This document shows, in pieces, positions 28,018 through 37,707 of a stretch of DNA of 64,000 nt (the stretch's first letter is position 1; every line of letters begins with the position of its first letter). The DNA comes from Pikeienuella piscinae (GTDB lineage Bacteria > Pseudomonadota > Alphaproteobacteria > Rhodobacterales > Rhodobacteraceae): assembly GCF_011044155.1 (NCBI RefSeq), contig NZ_CP049056.1, positions 4,309,046 to 4,373,045 on the forward strand, read 5' to 3'. Under the pieces are notes generated by a model. That model worked only from the letters and a program-made list of their open reading frames with translations. It had not been told where the DNA came from and searched no databases. Both the position numbers and the translations under genes were made by a program.

Positions 28018-28892
28018 TCCGGCGCGTCAGACGCCCTGACCCGGCGCCGTCGCGCCTCGGCTTCCGGCTCAAGCGGCATTGGCGCAGCCCGGCCTTTCGC
28101 CGTTCGATCACCGTCCATGCGCCGCTCGGCGTGCTCCTCGCCGCGCTCGGCTGGGCGGGGGCGCAGCCGGGCATGCGCCAGGCGGCGATGGACCGGTTCG
28201 AGACAATCCGCAGCGCCATCGTCGCGCGGCCGGAATTCGCCATCCGCCATATCGAGGTCCGCGGCGCCAGCCCGATGGTGACGGCGGAGCTGCAGGATGC
28301 GCTCGCGCCGTGGCTCGGCGCGTCCTCTCTGGCGGCGGACGCGGCGGCGATCCGCGCCGCGGTCGACGCCCTCGGCTGGGTCGAGAACGCCAGCGCCAGG
28401 CTGGTCGCGCCCGAGACGCTGATCGTCACGGTGAAGGAGCGCGTTCCCGCGGCGATCTGGCGGATGGGGCCGCTTCTCATGTTGCTCGACGCGAAGGGCG
28501 AGCGGATCGCCCCGATCGAGGCGCGCGCCGAACGGCCGGACCTTCCGGTGCTCGCCGGGCAGGGCGCTGACAAGGCGGCGTCGGAGGGGCTGGCGGTGAT
28601 CGCCGCCGCCGCCGGCGGCGTCGCGCAGCGGCTCCGCGGCCTCGTCCGGGTCGGCGAGCGGCGCTGGGACGCGGTGATCGCGGACGGCCCGGTGATCATG
28701 CTGCCCTCCTCCGGCGCTGTCGAGGCGATGGGATACATCGCGGCGCTCGACGCCGGCGAGAATGTGCTCGACCGCGACATCAGCCATGTCGATCTGCGCG
28801 TTCAGGGCCGCCCCACGCTCAGACTGACCCCAGACGGCCTCGCGACGTTCGAGGTCGAGCGTAAACCCAAGAAGCCTGGTAAAGACGCATGA
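28005..28892 (+). CDS. ftsQ: cell division protein FtsQ
   Basis: Bitopic divisome protein. A basic cytoplasmic N-terminus (RALIRRVRR) leads to one membrane helix near residues 38-55 ([15 protein letters not shown]). A POTRA domain begins [18 protein letters not shown], and the FtsQ beta-domain follows with [25 protein letters not shown] lies eight bases before the ATG, within the ddl end. Length is 295 residues. The stop overlaps ftsA by four bases. Confidence 0.93.
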   Translation: MRALIRRVRRPDPAPSRLGFRLKRHWRSPAFRRSITVHAPLGVLLAALGWAGAQPGMRQAAMDRFETIRSAIVARPEFAIRHIEVRGASPMVTAELQDALAPWLGASSLAADAAAIRAAVDALGWVENASARLVAPETLIVTVKERVPAAIWRMGPLLMLLDAKGERIAPIEARAERPDLPVLAGQGADKAASEGLAVIAAAAGGVAQRLRGLVRVGERRWDAVIADGPVIMLPSSGAVEAMGYIAALDAGENVLDRDISHVDLRVQGRPTLRLTPDGLATFEVERKPKKPGKDA

Positions 28893-30223
28893 ATCCATAT
28901 CTCGCAGACATGCGCGCAATGCGCGAACGCCTCCGCGCCGCGCTTCGGCGCGGCCTGATCGCGGTGATCGACGTCGGCTCTTCCAAGACCGTCTGTCTGA
29001 TCATCCAGGTTGACGCGGCCGCCCTGGAACGGGCCGAGGCCACCGGCTCCGCGCATGACGCGCACAGCGCGCTGCGCGTCGTCGGCGCCGGGCTGACCCA
29101 GTCGCGCGGCGTGAAGCTTGGCGAGATCGTCGAGATGGACGAAGCCGAACGCGCGATCCGCACCGCGCTGGAGCGGGCCGAGAAAGCCGCCGGCGCCCGG
29201 GTCGATCAGGTCATCGCGACCGTTTCCGGGGCGCGGCCGAAAAGCATGTCGAGCTTCGGCGAGATCGAACTGGAGGCCGAAGAGGCGACGAGCCAGGATA
29301 TCTCGCGCGCGCTTGGCGCCGCCGACTGGCCGGACCGGCGCGAAGGCCGCGAGATGATCCACGCGATGCCGGTCAACTTCACGCTTGACGGACGGACGGC
29401 GACAGCGGACCCACGCGGCATGGCGGCGCGGACGCTGGCCGTCGACATCCACGCCGTTTCGGTGGACCGCACGCCGCTTCGCAATCTCGCGGCGTCGGTC
29501 CGGCGCTGCGACCTGGAGCTTGCGGGCGTTGTCGCGGGCTCCTACGCCGCCGGGCTCGCGTCTCTTGTCGAGGACGAGCAGAAACTCGGCGCCGCCTGCA
29601 TCGATCTCGGGGCCGGTTCGACCGACATCTCGGTTTTTCTTCGCGGCCACCTCATTCACGCCGACAGTTCGCGCCTCGGCGGCGATCACCTGACGCAGGA
29701 CATCTCGGTCGGGCTGTCGATGCCGACGGCGGACGCCGAACGGATCAAGACCCGTCACGGCGGTGCGCTCGCCACCGGATTGGATGATCGCGAACTGATC
29801 GAGGCGCCGCATATCGGTGAAAACCACCCCGCCGAGCAACGGCGTATCTCCCGCTCCGCTCTCATCGGCGTGATCCGGCCGCGGCTGGAGGAGATATTGG
29901 AGGACGCGCGAAGGCGCCTCGATCGCGCGGGGTTCCAGCATCTGCCGGGTCGGCGGATCGTGCTCACCGGCGGCGGCGCGCAGCTGACCGGGGTGGAGGA
30001 AACCGCGCAGCGCATTCTCGGCCGGCAGGTGAGGACCGGGCGTCCGATGCGCATCGCCGGATTGCCGCAATCGGTCAGCGGACCGGATTGCGCGGCGGTG
30101 GTCGGGCTCGCGCTCCACGCGGCGCGGCCACAGGATGAGGTCTGGGATTTCGAGCCGGCGAACGCGTTTCCCAACAAGCGGCGGCTGATCGGCGCGGTGC
30201 GCTGGTTTCGCGACAATTGGTAG
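28889..30223 (+). CDS. ftsA: cell division protein FtsA
   Basis: Actin-like ATPase that tethers FtsZ to the membrane. IAVIDVGSSKTVCLI is the phosphate-1 motif, the 1C domain runs over about residues 90-180, AACIDLGAGSTDISVF is phosphate-2, and the adenosine motif is IVLTGGGAQLTGVEE. The C-terminal amphipathic peptide RRLIGAVRWFRDNW fits the membrane-targeting helix. Length is 444 residues. It is separated from ftsZ by 114 bases that could hold an ftsZ-specific promoter. Confidence 0.96.
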   Translation: MNPYLADMRAMRERLRAALRRGLIAVIDVGSSKTVCLIIQVDAAALERAEATGSAHDAHSALRVVGAGLTQSRGVKLGEIVEMDEAERAIRTALERAEKAAGARVDQVIATVSGARPKSMSSFGEIELEAEEATSQDISRALGAADWPDRREGREMIHAMPVNFTLDGRTATADPRGMAARTLAVDIHAVSVDRTPLRNLAASVRRCDLELAGVVAGSYAAGLASLVEDEQKLGAACIDLGAGSTDISVFLRGHLIHADSSRLGGDHLTQDISVGLSMPTADAERIKTRHGGALATGLDDRELIEAPHIGENHPAEQRRISRSALIGVIRPRLEEILEDARRRLDRAGFQHLPGRRIVLTGGGAQLTGVEETAQRILGRQVRTGRPMRIAGLPQSVSGPDCAAVVGLALHAARPQDEVWDFEPANAFPNKRRLIGAVRWFRDNW

Positions 30224-30337
30224 GCTTTGAGGGGATTTTACATCGACATGATTCTCCCCTTGAGATAGAGTTTCGGGATAACGCCTCAAAATAACAAACG
30301 AAGGCGTGGCAGCAGTGGCAAGATACAGGCGGAACCA

Positions 30338-31975
30338 ATGGCACTTAACCTGAAGTCGCCGGAAGCTGATGAGCTCCGGCCGCGCATCACCGTATTCGGC
30401 GTCGGCGGCGCTGGCGGCAACGCCGTCAACAACATGATCGAGAAAAATCTCGAAGGGGCCGAGTTCGTCGTCGCGAACACCGATGCGCAGGCGCTCCAGC
30501 AAACCAGGTCGAGTCGGCGTCTGCAGCTCGGCGTCGGCGTGACGCAGGGCCTCGGAGCCGGCGCGCGGCCGGATGTCGGCGGCGCCGCGGCGGAGGAAAG
30601 TCTCGACGAGATCGTTCAGCATCTCGACGGGAGCCACATGTGCTTCATCACCGCCGGCATGGGCGGCGGCACCGGCACCGGAGCGGCGCCCGTGATCGCC
30701 CGCGCGGCGCGCGAGATGGGCATCCTGACCGTCGGCGTCGTGACCAAGCCCTTCCAGTTCGAGGGCACGAAGCGCATGACGCAGGCCGACAGCGGCATCG
30801 ATGCGCTGCAGCAGGTCGTCGATACGCTGATCATCATTCCGAATCAGAACCTCTTCCGCATCGCGAACGAGCGCACGACATTCGCGGAAGCCTTCATGAT
30901 GGCGGACGACGTGCTCTATCAGGGCGTGAAGGGCGTGACCGATCTGATGGTCCGGCCGGGCCTGATCAATCTCGACTTCGCCGATGTGCGCTCCGTCATG
31001 GACGAGATGGGCAAGGCGATGATGGGGACGGGCGAGGCCGAGGGCGAGACGCGCGCAATCGACGCCGCCGAGAAGGCGATCGCCAATCCGCTGCTGGACG
31101 AAGTGTCGCTCAAGGGCGCCAAGGGCGTGCTGATCAACATCACCGGCGGTTACGACCTGACGCTGTTCGAACTCGACGAAGCCGCGAACCGCATCCGGAC
31201 CGAGGTGGACCCGGAGGCGAACATCATCGTCGGCTCCACGCTTGATCCGGAAATGGAGGGCGCAATGCGCGTTTCCGTGGTCGCCACCGGAATCGACGCC
31301 CAGGCCGTCGAGGAGAGCCAGCCGCGCCCCTCGGAGCGCCGCCCGGCCACCACCGCGCGGATCGTGCCTGCGACGGCCGAGGCTCCGCGCCGCGCGTCCG
31401 CCGTGGCGGAACTGCCAGTGGCCGATCCGGAGCCGGAGCCGGCGATGCGCGCCGAGTCTGCGCCGCCGGCGCGGCCTGTTCAGAAACCTGCGTTGCAGCC
31501 GGTTCAGACGGCGCAGCGCGAACCCGAGCCGGAGCCGAATCTCTTCGCTGAGCCGGAACCGTCGCAAGACGCCAGCTTCATCGCGCCGGCCCCGGTCGAA
31601 CCAGGCGACCCGCGCGCCGACGCGCCCGATCCCGCGCCGCGTCCGGCGCCGCAGCCGCGCCGGGCCGCACATGCGGGCGATCCGACTCCGTTCACGGTGG
31701 CGGGTATGCGTCAGGCGGCCGAGGCGACGGAGGCCGATCGCGGCCGCTTCGGACTCAACAGCCTGATCCATCGGATGACTGGCGGCGGCGGCGCCAAGAC
31801 CGGCGCGGCGGCGCTCGGCCGAGCGGAGCCGGCCGCGGCGCAGGCGGTGGCTCGCCGCGATCCGGCGCCCAGCTATGGCCGGCCGGTGATCGACGAGCGG
31901 CACGAAGAGCCGGCGGATGACGACGAGGACCTCCGGATGGAGATCCCGGCGTTCCTGCGCCGGCAGGCGAACTGA
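30338..31975 (+). CDS. ftsZ: cell division protein FtsZ
   Basis: Tubulin-like GTPase forming the Z-ring. The GTP-binding motif GGGTGTG is at residues 109-115 and NLDFADV plus the T7 loop region follow. The globular domain ends near residue 320. A Pro/Ala/Glu-rich linker of about 200 residues then leads to the conserved C-terminal peptide [11 protein letters not shown] that binds FtsA and other partners. The 545-residue length reflects the long linker common in alphaproteobacteria. In the 114-bp upstream gap AGGGGA and TCCCCT (30236-30260) can pair weakly. Confidence 0.98.
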   Translation: MALNLKSPEADELRPRITVFGVGGAGGNAVNNMIEKNLEGAEFVVANTDAQALQQTRSSRRLQLGVGVTQGLGAGARPDVGGAAAEESLDEIVQHLDGSHMCFITAGMGGGTGTGAAPVIARAAREMGILTVGVVTKPFQFEGTKRMTQADSGIDALQQVVDTLIIIPNQNLFRIANERTTFAEAFMMADDVLYQGVKGVTDLMVRPGLINLDFADVRSVMDEMGKAMMGTGEAEGETRAIDAAEKAIANPLLDEVSLKGAKGVLINITGGYDLTLFELDEAANRIRTEVDPEANIIVGSTLDPEMEGAMRVSVVATGIDAQAVEESQPRPSERRPATTARIVPATAEAPRRASAVAELPVADPEPEPAMRAESAPPARPVQKPALQPVQTAQREPEPEPNLFAEPEPSQDASFIAPAPVEPGDPRADAPDPAPRPAPQPRRAAHAGDPTPFTVAGMRQAAEATEADRGRFGLNSLIHRMTGGGGAKTGAAALGRAEPAAAQAVARRDPAPSYGRPVIDERHEEPADDDEDLRMEIPAFLRRQAN

Positions 31976-32008
31976 ATCCGCGACACTCTCCCTGTCGTGA
32001 AGAGCGGG

Positions 32009-32037
32009 CGTCTCCGGGGATCCCGGAGGCGTTCGTT
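32009..32037 (+). terminator. intrinsic terminator-like hairpin after ftsZ
   Basis: CGTCTCCGGG (32009-32018) pairs with CCCGGAGGCG (32022-32031), ten pairs including one G-U, with a 3-base loop, then TTCGTT. It lies 34 bases after the ftsZ stop and likely ends the dcw transcript before bamD. Confidence 0.6.
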
Positions 32038-32193
32038 CGTATGGGGCGGCGGGTTGCGGCTTGTCTCCGGCGGCGCGCGGCGCTATCCGCGAAGGGATGG
32101 GCGCAAGCGCGTGACGCGCGTCGGCGATCCGTGCTAACGGGCCGATGCTGGCGGATCGGCGAACGGATGAGGGATACGGGAGTGAATCGCGAC

Positions 32194-33054
32194 ATGAAGA
32201 TCGGCATGATTTCCGCCGCCTCGCTTTGCCGGCCCAATCCGGGAGCGCTTCTGGCGGTTCTGTTCGGCGGGCTGGCGCTCGCCGGATGCTCTGACGAAAA
32301 GTCGCTGGTCGACGATGTGCGCCCGGCGGAGGAGATTTTCGCCGAGGCAGATTTCAACGCCATCGAGGGCGACTATGTCGAGGCGGCGCAGGGCTATGAC
32401 GAGGTTGAGCGGCTCTACCCCTATTCCACGCTCGCCAAGACGGCGATGATCCGCTCGGCGGAGTCCTATTACCGCGGCGGAAAATACGATGAGGCGCGTC
32501 TCGCCGCGCAGCGCTATCTGGACTTTTTCCCCTCCGACGATGACGCCGCCTACGCGCAGTATATCGTCGCGCTTACCTATTACGACCAGATCTCCGATGT
32601 GGAGCGCGATCAGGGCGACACGATCCGCGCCCGGCAGGCCCTGAGCGAGGTGATCGAACGTTACCCGGATAGCGACTACGCGCGCGACGCGGTGCTGAAA
32701 CGCGACCTCACGCTCGACAACCTCGCCGGCAAGGAGATGCAGATCGGGCGTTACTATCTGGGCCGGGGCCACTACATCGCGGCGATCAACCGGTTTCGCC
32801 GCGTGGTGGAGCAATACAGCACGACGAGCCAGACGCCGGAGGCGTTGCATCGCCTTGTCGAGTGCTATCTCGGCCTTGGCGTCACCAACGAGGCGCAGAA
32901 CGCCGCCGCGGTGCTCGGCTACAACTATCCGGGTTCGGAATGGTATGTCGACAGTTACGCGCTGCTGACCGGCCAGCGGCTCGGCCCTGAGATCGACGAG
33001 GAAAGCTGGCTCAGCCGCAACTTCCGGAAGATTGTCTACGGCGACCAATTCTGA
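32194..33054 (+). CDS. bamD: outer membrane assembly lipoprotein BamD
   Basis: Component of the BAM complex that folds outer-membrane proteins. The lipobox LAGC gives lipidated Cys32, followed by the TPR domain with YDEVERLYPYSTLAKTA, the conserved BamD motif ALTYYDQISDVERDQ, and RRVVEQYSTTSQTPEALHRLVECYLGLG (reported in parts: RRVVEQY, EALHRLVE). ATG 32194 is preferred (GGGAG 11 bases upstream); in-frame ATG 32167 is possible. Length is 286 residues. In many alphaproteobacteria lpxC sits between ftsZ and bamD; it is not here. recN follows after 35 bases. Confidence 0.93.
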   Translation: MKIGMISAASLCRPNPGALLAVLFGGLALAGCSDEKSLVDDVRPAEEIFAEADFNAIEGDYVEAAQGYDEVERLYPYSTLAKTAMIRSAESYYRGGKYDEARLAAQRYLDFFPSDDDAAYAQYIVALTYYDQISDVERDQGDTIRARQALSEVIERYPDSDYARDAVLKRDLTLDNLAGKEMQIGRYYLGRGHYIAAINRFRRVVEQYSTTSQTPEALHRLVECYLGLGVTNEAQNAAAVLGYNYPGSEWYVDSYALLTGQRLGPEIDEESWLSRNFRKIVYGDQF

Positions 33055-33089
33055 TCGCGCCGGCCGGTCAGTCGAGTGGCGGGGCGGGG

Positions 33090-34751
33090 ATGCTGGAAAG
33101 CCTGGAGATCAGGGACGTCATTCTGATCGAGATGCTGACGATCGGCTTTTCGCCGGGGCTCAACGTGCTGACCGGAGAGACCGGGGCGGGGAAATCGATC
33201 CTGCTGGATGCGCTCGGCTTCGCCCTCGGTCGGGTCGAGGCGCGCGGGTTGGTCCGCGCCGGGGCGAAGGAGGGTTCCGTCGCCGCGACGTTGAGGCCGG
33301 GGCCGGATCATCCCGTCCGGTCAGTCCTGGCGGAGGCCGGTCTCGCGCCAATGGAGGACACGTTGATCTTGCGCCGCGTCGCGGCCGCTTCCGGCCCGTC
33401 ACGCGCCTATCTCAACGACCAGCGGGTCAGCGCAGAGACGCTGCGCGCGATCGGCGAGGCGCTGGTCGAAGTCCACGGGCAGCACGACGACCGCGGCCTG
33501 CTGAATGCGCGCGGGCACCGTGCGCTTCTCGATGTCTTCGCGAGGGCGGAGCCGGAGCTGGCCGCCTGCCGCGCCGCGCACCGCGTGCTGCGAAACTCGC
33601 GTGAGGCGCTCGCCGCAACCGAGGCGCAAGTAGAGGCGGCCGCACGCGATCGCGATTTTCTGGAGCACAGCGTCGCCGAACTTTCCGCTTTCGCGCCGGA
33701 GCAAGGCGAGGATGACACGCTCGACGCGCGCCGCCGGGCGATGCAGGCCGCCGCGCGGATCGGCGAGGAGGTGCAGCGCGCCGCCGCGCTGCTCGGCCCG
33801 GAGGGCGCCGAGGGGGCGGCGCTCGACGCCATGCGCCGGCTCTCCGGCGCCGCGGTCCATGCGGATGGGCGGCTCGATCCGCCGATCGACGCGCTCGACC
33901 GTGCGATCGAGGCGCTTGCGGGCGCCGCCGCCGGCGTCGAGGCGGCGTTGGAGGAGATGGCGTTCGATCCGATGGAGCTGGAACGGGTGGAGGAGCGGCT
34001 CTTCGCGTTGCGCGCCCTCGCCCGCAAGCATGACTGCGCGCCCGACGATCTTGCGACGCTGGCCGCCACGATGGAGAGTCAGCTTTCCGCGCTGGCGCAG
34101 CGCGAGGAGGAGACGGAGTCGCTCCGCCGCGCCGCCGCCGCCGCCGAAGCAGCGCATCTCCACGCGGTGGCGGCGCTCGGCGCCAAGCGCCGCGAGGCGG
34201 CGATCCGGCTCGACAAGGCGGTCGCGGCCGAGCTGCCGGCGCTAAAAATGGAACGGGCGGAATTCTCCACGAGGATCAGCGCGGCGGAGCCCGGCCCGGA
34301 AGGCGGCGATCAGGTCGCGTTCGAGATTGCGGCCAATCCCGGCGCGCCGGCCGGGCCGCTCGGCAAGGTCGCCTCCGGCGGCGAGCTTTCGCGGCTGCTG
34401 CTCGCGCTCAAGGTCGCGCTGACGGCGGAGGGCTCCACCGGGGTGATGATCTTCGACGAGATCGATCGCGGCGTCGGCGGCGCGACGGCGGATGCGGTCG
34501 GGCGCAGGCTGGCGCGTCTCGCCGCCGGCGCGCAGATACTGGTCGTTACCCATTCACCGCAGGTCGCGGCCTTCGGCCGGGCGCAGTTCCGTATCGAGAA
34601 GACCGCGAGCGGCGATCAGACGCGCACTTCTGTCACACGGCTTTCCGATGACGAGCGCCGTGATGAAATCGCCCGGATGCTTTCCGGCGACGAGATCACC
34701 GAGGCGGCCCGCGGCGCGGCGGCCGCGCTGCTGAGCGCCGCCGCCGGCTGA
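33090..34751 (+). CDS. recN: DNA repair protein RecN
   Basis: SMC-like ATPase acting in double-strand break repair. The N-terminal P-loop GETGAGKS is at residues 29-36; a long coiled-coil-prone middle separates it from the C-terminal ABC half with KVASGGELSRLLLALK and MIFDEIDRGVGG, followed by QILVVTHSPQVAAF. Length is 553 residues, normal. It follows bamD, the usual rhodobacterial neighbour, and converges on the FecR-domain gene with seven bases between stop codons. No LexA box was identified. Confidence 0.96.
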   Translation: MLESLEIRDVILIEMLTIGFSPGLNVLTGETGAGKSILLDALGFALGRVEARGLVRAGAKEGSVAATLRPGPDHPVRSVLAEAGLAPMEDTLILRRVAAASGPSRAYLNDQRVSAETLRAIGEALVEVHGQHDDRGLLNARGHRALLDVFARAEPELAACRAAHRVLRNSREALAATEAQVEAAARDRDFLEHSVAELSAFAPEQGEDDTLDARRRAMQAAARIGEEVQRAAALLGPEGAEGAALDAMRRLSGAAVHADGRLDPPIDALDRAIEALAGAAAGVEAALEEMAFDPMELERVEERLFALRALARKHDCAPDDLATLAATMESQLSALAQREEETESLRRAAAAAEAAHLHAVAALGAKRREAAIRLDKAVAAELPALKMERAEFSTRISAAEPGPEGGDQVAFEIAANPGAPAGPLGKVASGGELSRLLLALKVALTAEGSTGVMIFDEIDRGVGGATADAVGRRLARLAAGAQILVVTHSPQVAAFGRAQFRIEKTASGDQTRTSVTRLSDDERRDEIARMLSGDEITEAARGAAAALLSAAAG

Positions 34752-34758
34752 GACGGGA

Positions 34759-35439
34759 TCAGCCGTCTCGATCGCTATGTCCTTCGCGCTCGGGCTCCGG
34801 CTCCCGGTCGCCGCCGAAGCCGCCGCCGGCGCCCGTGCCGCGGCCAAGCGGGTTAATCATCGGAACCGGCGGGGAGCCGCCAACTTCGCAGCCGCTGGCC
34901 GAGCAGGTCGCATGGGCGGGGGCGGTTAATTCGTATACCTCAGCCGAGTCCCTGGTCGAGACGATGCCGATCCCGTCCGTCACCCAGACCTCCGTTTCCT
35001 GTTCGCTCGCGGCGCTCACCCAAATGGTGGTGCCGCGCACGCCGATCGTCGCCACAGGCGTGGTCACGGCGACGCCGTCCTTCGGCATCCGCCCGCTGAC
35101 CATCCGAATGGCGCCGCGGCTGAGCGATAGCGCCAGCGAACCGGGCCGCGTTTCACCGGCGAAGACGTAATCGTCGATCACCAGAGAGGCGTTGGGGGCC
35201 ACGGTGAGGTTCGTGCCGTCCTCCAACCTGATTTCGATCGTTCCATATTGCTTGGTGTAAACGCGGGCCTGTTGATAAATCTCCGCATTCTTCTTCACAG
35301 CATAACCGACAGCGCCGGTCGCCTGAAATGCGGCGGGCTGGACGGCCGTGGCCCGGCCGGCGCGCTCCTGTGCGCCGAGCGGCGTCGCGACCAGAAGGGT
35401 CGCGATCGCCGCTACCGCCGCTTTCGTGATGACTGACAT
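34759..35439 (-). CDS. secreted FecR-domain protein
   Basis: After a signal peptide (MSVITKAAVAAIATLLVATP) comes a FecR-type domain: YGTIEIRLEDGTNLTVAPNA, LSLSRGAIRMVSGRMP and VTTPVATIGVRGTTIWV, the fold that in FecR senses or anchors at the periplasm. Here it is a stand-alone exported protein of 226 residues with a charged Glu/Arg/Asp/Gly tail and a Cys pair in CSASGCEVGG. There is no neighbouring sigma factor or TonB receptor, so a FecR regulatory role is not supported. The ATG at 35439 is fixed by GGAG seven bases upstream. Confidence 0.75.
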   Translation of the reverse strand: MSVITKAAVAAIATLLVATPLGAQERAGRATAVQPAAFQATGAVGYAVKKNAEIYQQARVYTKQYGTIEIRLEDGTNLTVAPNASLVIDDYVFAGETRPGSLALSLSRGAIRMVSGRMPKDGVAVTTPVATIGVRGTTIWVSAASEQETEVWVTDGIGIVSTRDSAEVYELTAPAHATCSASGCEVGGSPPVPMINPLGRGTGAGGGFGGDREPEPEREGHSDRDG

Positions 35440-35631
35440 ATCGGTTCTCCAAAAGATGAGCAGATTGCATTCTATCATGGGTCGAGTTGCGCGCAGCGCG
35501 CAATTGATCACATTCGTCGTCCGCGAAGACAAATTCGAGCAATATCACCGCGCCCTTTCAGTCCGGCCGAGTGAGATGTCAGCGCCCGCTAGGGCGTCGC
35601 GCCCCGCATTCGCGGCCGATTGCGACGACGT
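35440..35631. promoter_or_regulatory. promoter region of the FecR-domain gene with a perfect palindrome
   Basis: Between the FecR-domain gene and the upstream FAD oxidase (both minus strand) lies TTGCGCGCAGCGCGCAA at 35487-35503, perfect 7-bp arms around CAG. TAGAAT (minus strand, 35474-35469) could be a -10 element. No gene is seen. Confidence 0.35.
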
Positions 35632-37005
35632 TCAGTTGATATCGACCACCTTGCCGGGATTGAGAATGTTCTTCGGGTCAAGCGCGCGCTTGATCTCCGC
35701 CATTACGGCGTAACCCTCGCCGTGCTCCTCGGTCATGTAGGGCTTCTTGCCAAAGCCGACGCCATGCTCGCCGGTCACAGTGCCGCCGAGCCGCAGCGCG
35801 CGGCGGTTCATCGAATGGGTCAGCCGCTTCGCGGTCTCCAGCGTTTCCGGCCGCTCGGGGTCGATCAGGAAGCCGACATGGAAATTGCCATCGCCGACAT
35901 GGCCGATGATCGGCGCGGTCAAGCCGGCCTCCCTGACCTCCTCCGCCGTTTCCAGCAGCGCCTCGGCGAGGCGTGAGATCGGAACGCACACATCGGTGGA
36001 GAGCGCCCTGCACCCCGGCTGCAGCTTGAGCGAGGCGTAGTAGAAATTGTGCCGCGCATGCCAGAGGCGGTTGCGCTCCTCCTGATTGGCGGACCATTCG
36101 AAACCCTCGCAACCGTTTCCGGCGGCGATCTCGCCGAAGGTCTCCGCCTGCTCTTTCGCGCCGGCCTGCGAGCCGTGAAACTCGATGAAGAGATGCGGCT
36201 TTTCCGGCAGCGTCATGTCGCCGGAAATATTGACCGCCCGGATCGAGACCGGGTCGAGGATTTCGATCCGCGCCATCGGCACGCCGGACTGGATCGTCTC
36301 GATCACCGTTGTGACGGCGGCGTCGAGCGTCGGAAAGGCGCAAACCGCCGCGGTGATGCTCTCCGGCTGACCCTGTAGCCGGAGGGTCAGCTCGGTGATG
36401 ATCCCGAGCGTGCCCTCGGAGCCGATCATCAATTTCGTCAGATCGTAGCCCGACGAGGATTTTCGCGCCCGGCTGCCGGTGCGGATGATCCGCCCGTCGG
36501 CCAGCACCACCTCCAGCGCCAGCACGTTCTCGCGCATCGTGCCGTAACGCACCGCGGTGGTGCCCGAAGCCCGCGTCGCGGCCATGCCGCCAAGTGAGGC
36601 GTTGGCGCCGGGATCGACCGGAAAGAAGAGCCCGGTCGCGCGCAATTCCTCGTTCAGCCGCTCGCGCGTGACGCCGGGCTGGACGACCGCGTCCATGTCC
36701 TCGGGATGGACCTCCAGCACCTTGTTCATCTCCATCAGGTCGAGGCATATCCCGCCATTGAAGGCGAGCGCGTGACCTTCCAGAGAGGTGCCGGTGCCCC
36801 AGGCGACGATCGGGCAATCCTCCTCTCCGCAGATCTTCACGATCGCCGCGACCTCCTCGGTCGAATGTGGGGTGGCGACCGCGTCGGGCGGCGTCGGCGC
36901 ATAATAGGATTCGTTCTGACCGTGGAGATCGAGAACCGAGGGCGAGGTCGAAAGTCGCTCACCGATCAGGTCCCTGACCCGCCTCACCGCGTTGTCGATG
37001 CTCAT
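35632..37005 (-). CDS. FAD-linked oxidase, GlcD/D-lactate dehydrogenase type
   Basis: Member of the FAD-binding_4 (PCMH) family that oxidises 2-hydroxy acids such as D-lactate or glycolate. Key blocks: the FAD-binding WGTGTSLEGHALAFNGG, PGANASLGGMAATRASG, SGYDLTKLMIGSEGTLGIITE, and the C-terminal catalytic HVGDGNFHVG and TGEHGVGFGKK. Length is 457 residues, typical for bacterial Dld-like D-lactate dehydrogenases. ATG 37005 has GGAG nine bases upstream; an in-frame TTG at 37023 is less likely. Substrate preference cannot be decided. It is divergent from the thioesterase. Confidence 0.88.
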   Translation of the reverse strand: MSIDNAVRRVRDLIGERLSTSPSVLDLHGQNESYYAPTPPDAVATPHSTEEVAAIVKICGEEDCPIVAWGTGTSLEGHALAFNGGICLDLMEMNKVLEVHPEDMDAVVQPGVTRERLNEELRATGLFFPVDPGANASLGGMAATRASGTTAVRYGTMRENVLALEVVLADGRIIRTGSRARKSSSGYDLTKLMIGSEGTLGIITELTLRLQGQPESITAAVCAFPTLDAAVTTVIETIQSGVPMARIEILDPVSIRAVNISGDMTLPEKPHLFIEFHGSQAGAKEQAETFGEIAAGNGCEGFEWSANQEERNRLWHARHNFYYASLKLQPGCRALSTDVCVPISRLAEALLETAEEVREAGLTAPIIGHVGDGNFHVGFLIDPERPETLETAKRLTHSMNRRALRLGGTVTGEHGVGFGKKPYMTEEHGEGYAVMAEIKRALDPKNILNPGKVVDIN

Positions 37006-37158
37006 CTCCGGCGTCTCCCGCAATTTGTTCGGAACAGGCGTAACCCGAAAATTGTGCGCGGGAAAGCGGTGGCGGCGGGGCCGCGCGAACGCGCGATTTG
37101 CCGGGCCAGCCGGTTTCGGTCTATCTCCGCTCCAATCCCGGAAACCGAAGGAAGCCCG

Positions 37159-37707
37159 ATGAAAGACGCCCCCATCGCCAACCCGTCGCGCGACACCTCG
37201 CCTTCATGCCCGGAGCCGGTCTTTCCTTCCGGCCTTCTCAGCCTGGGCGAGCAAAGCGTCGAGCCGGGCTGGATCGACTATAACGGCCACATGAATGTTT
37301 CGTATTACACGCTCGCATTCGACCGCGCCTTTGACGATTTCCTCGAGAACTGGATCGGGATCGGCGAGAGCTTCGTCAGCCGTTCACGCCTCGGCCCGAT
37401 GGCGCTCCAGACGCAGATCTGCTATCTGGGCGAGCTTCTCGAAGGCGAGCGTTTTCACGTCGATGTGCACCTGCTCGACCATGACGAGAAGCGCATTCAT
37501 TTCTTCGGGACGATGATTTCGGCGCGGACCGGTCAGCCCGCGGCCACCTATGAGAGCCTCGGCATCAATGTCGATCTGGAGACCCGGCGTCCCGCCCCTT
37601 ATCCGGACTGGACTCTGGCGCGCTTGGCTTCGATGCGTAAGGCGCAGGCGTCTTTGCCGCGTCCGAAGCAAGCGGGGCAGCCGCTCGGTATTCGCCGGCG
37701 CGGTTGA
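37159..37707 (+). CDS. thioesterase of the 4-hydroxybenzoyl-CoA/acyl-CoA hotdog family
   Basis: The block DYNGHMNVSYY at residues 40-50, with Asp40, Asn42 and His44, is the hotdog thioesterase active-site signature. The following ICYLGELLEGERFHVDVHLLDHDEKRIHFFG is the beta-sheet core (cited in parts: GERFHVDVHL). Length is 182 residues. GAAGGAAG precedes the ATG. Family members hydrolyse short acyl-CoAs; some act on betainyl-CoA in carnitine pathways, but nothing nearby supports that here. Its last 143 bases overlap tail-to-tail with the ClC gene. Confidence 0.82.
   Translation: MKDAPIANPSRDTSPSCPEPVFPSGLLSLGEQSVEPGWIDYNGHMNVSYYTLAFDRAFDDFLENWIGIGESFVSRSRLGPMALQTQICYLGELLEGERFHVDVHLLDHDEKRIHFFGTMISARTGQPAATYESLGINVDLETRRPAPYPDWTLARLASMRKAQASLPRPKQAGQPLGIRRRG

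Noticed and set aside
28802..31903. Very long open frame antisense to ftsA and ftsZ
   Set aside because: High-GC codon bias on the plus strand produces stop-poor antisense frames; ftsA and ftsZ motifs are clear and explain the region.
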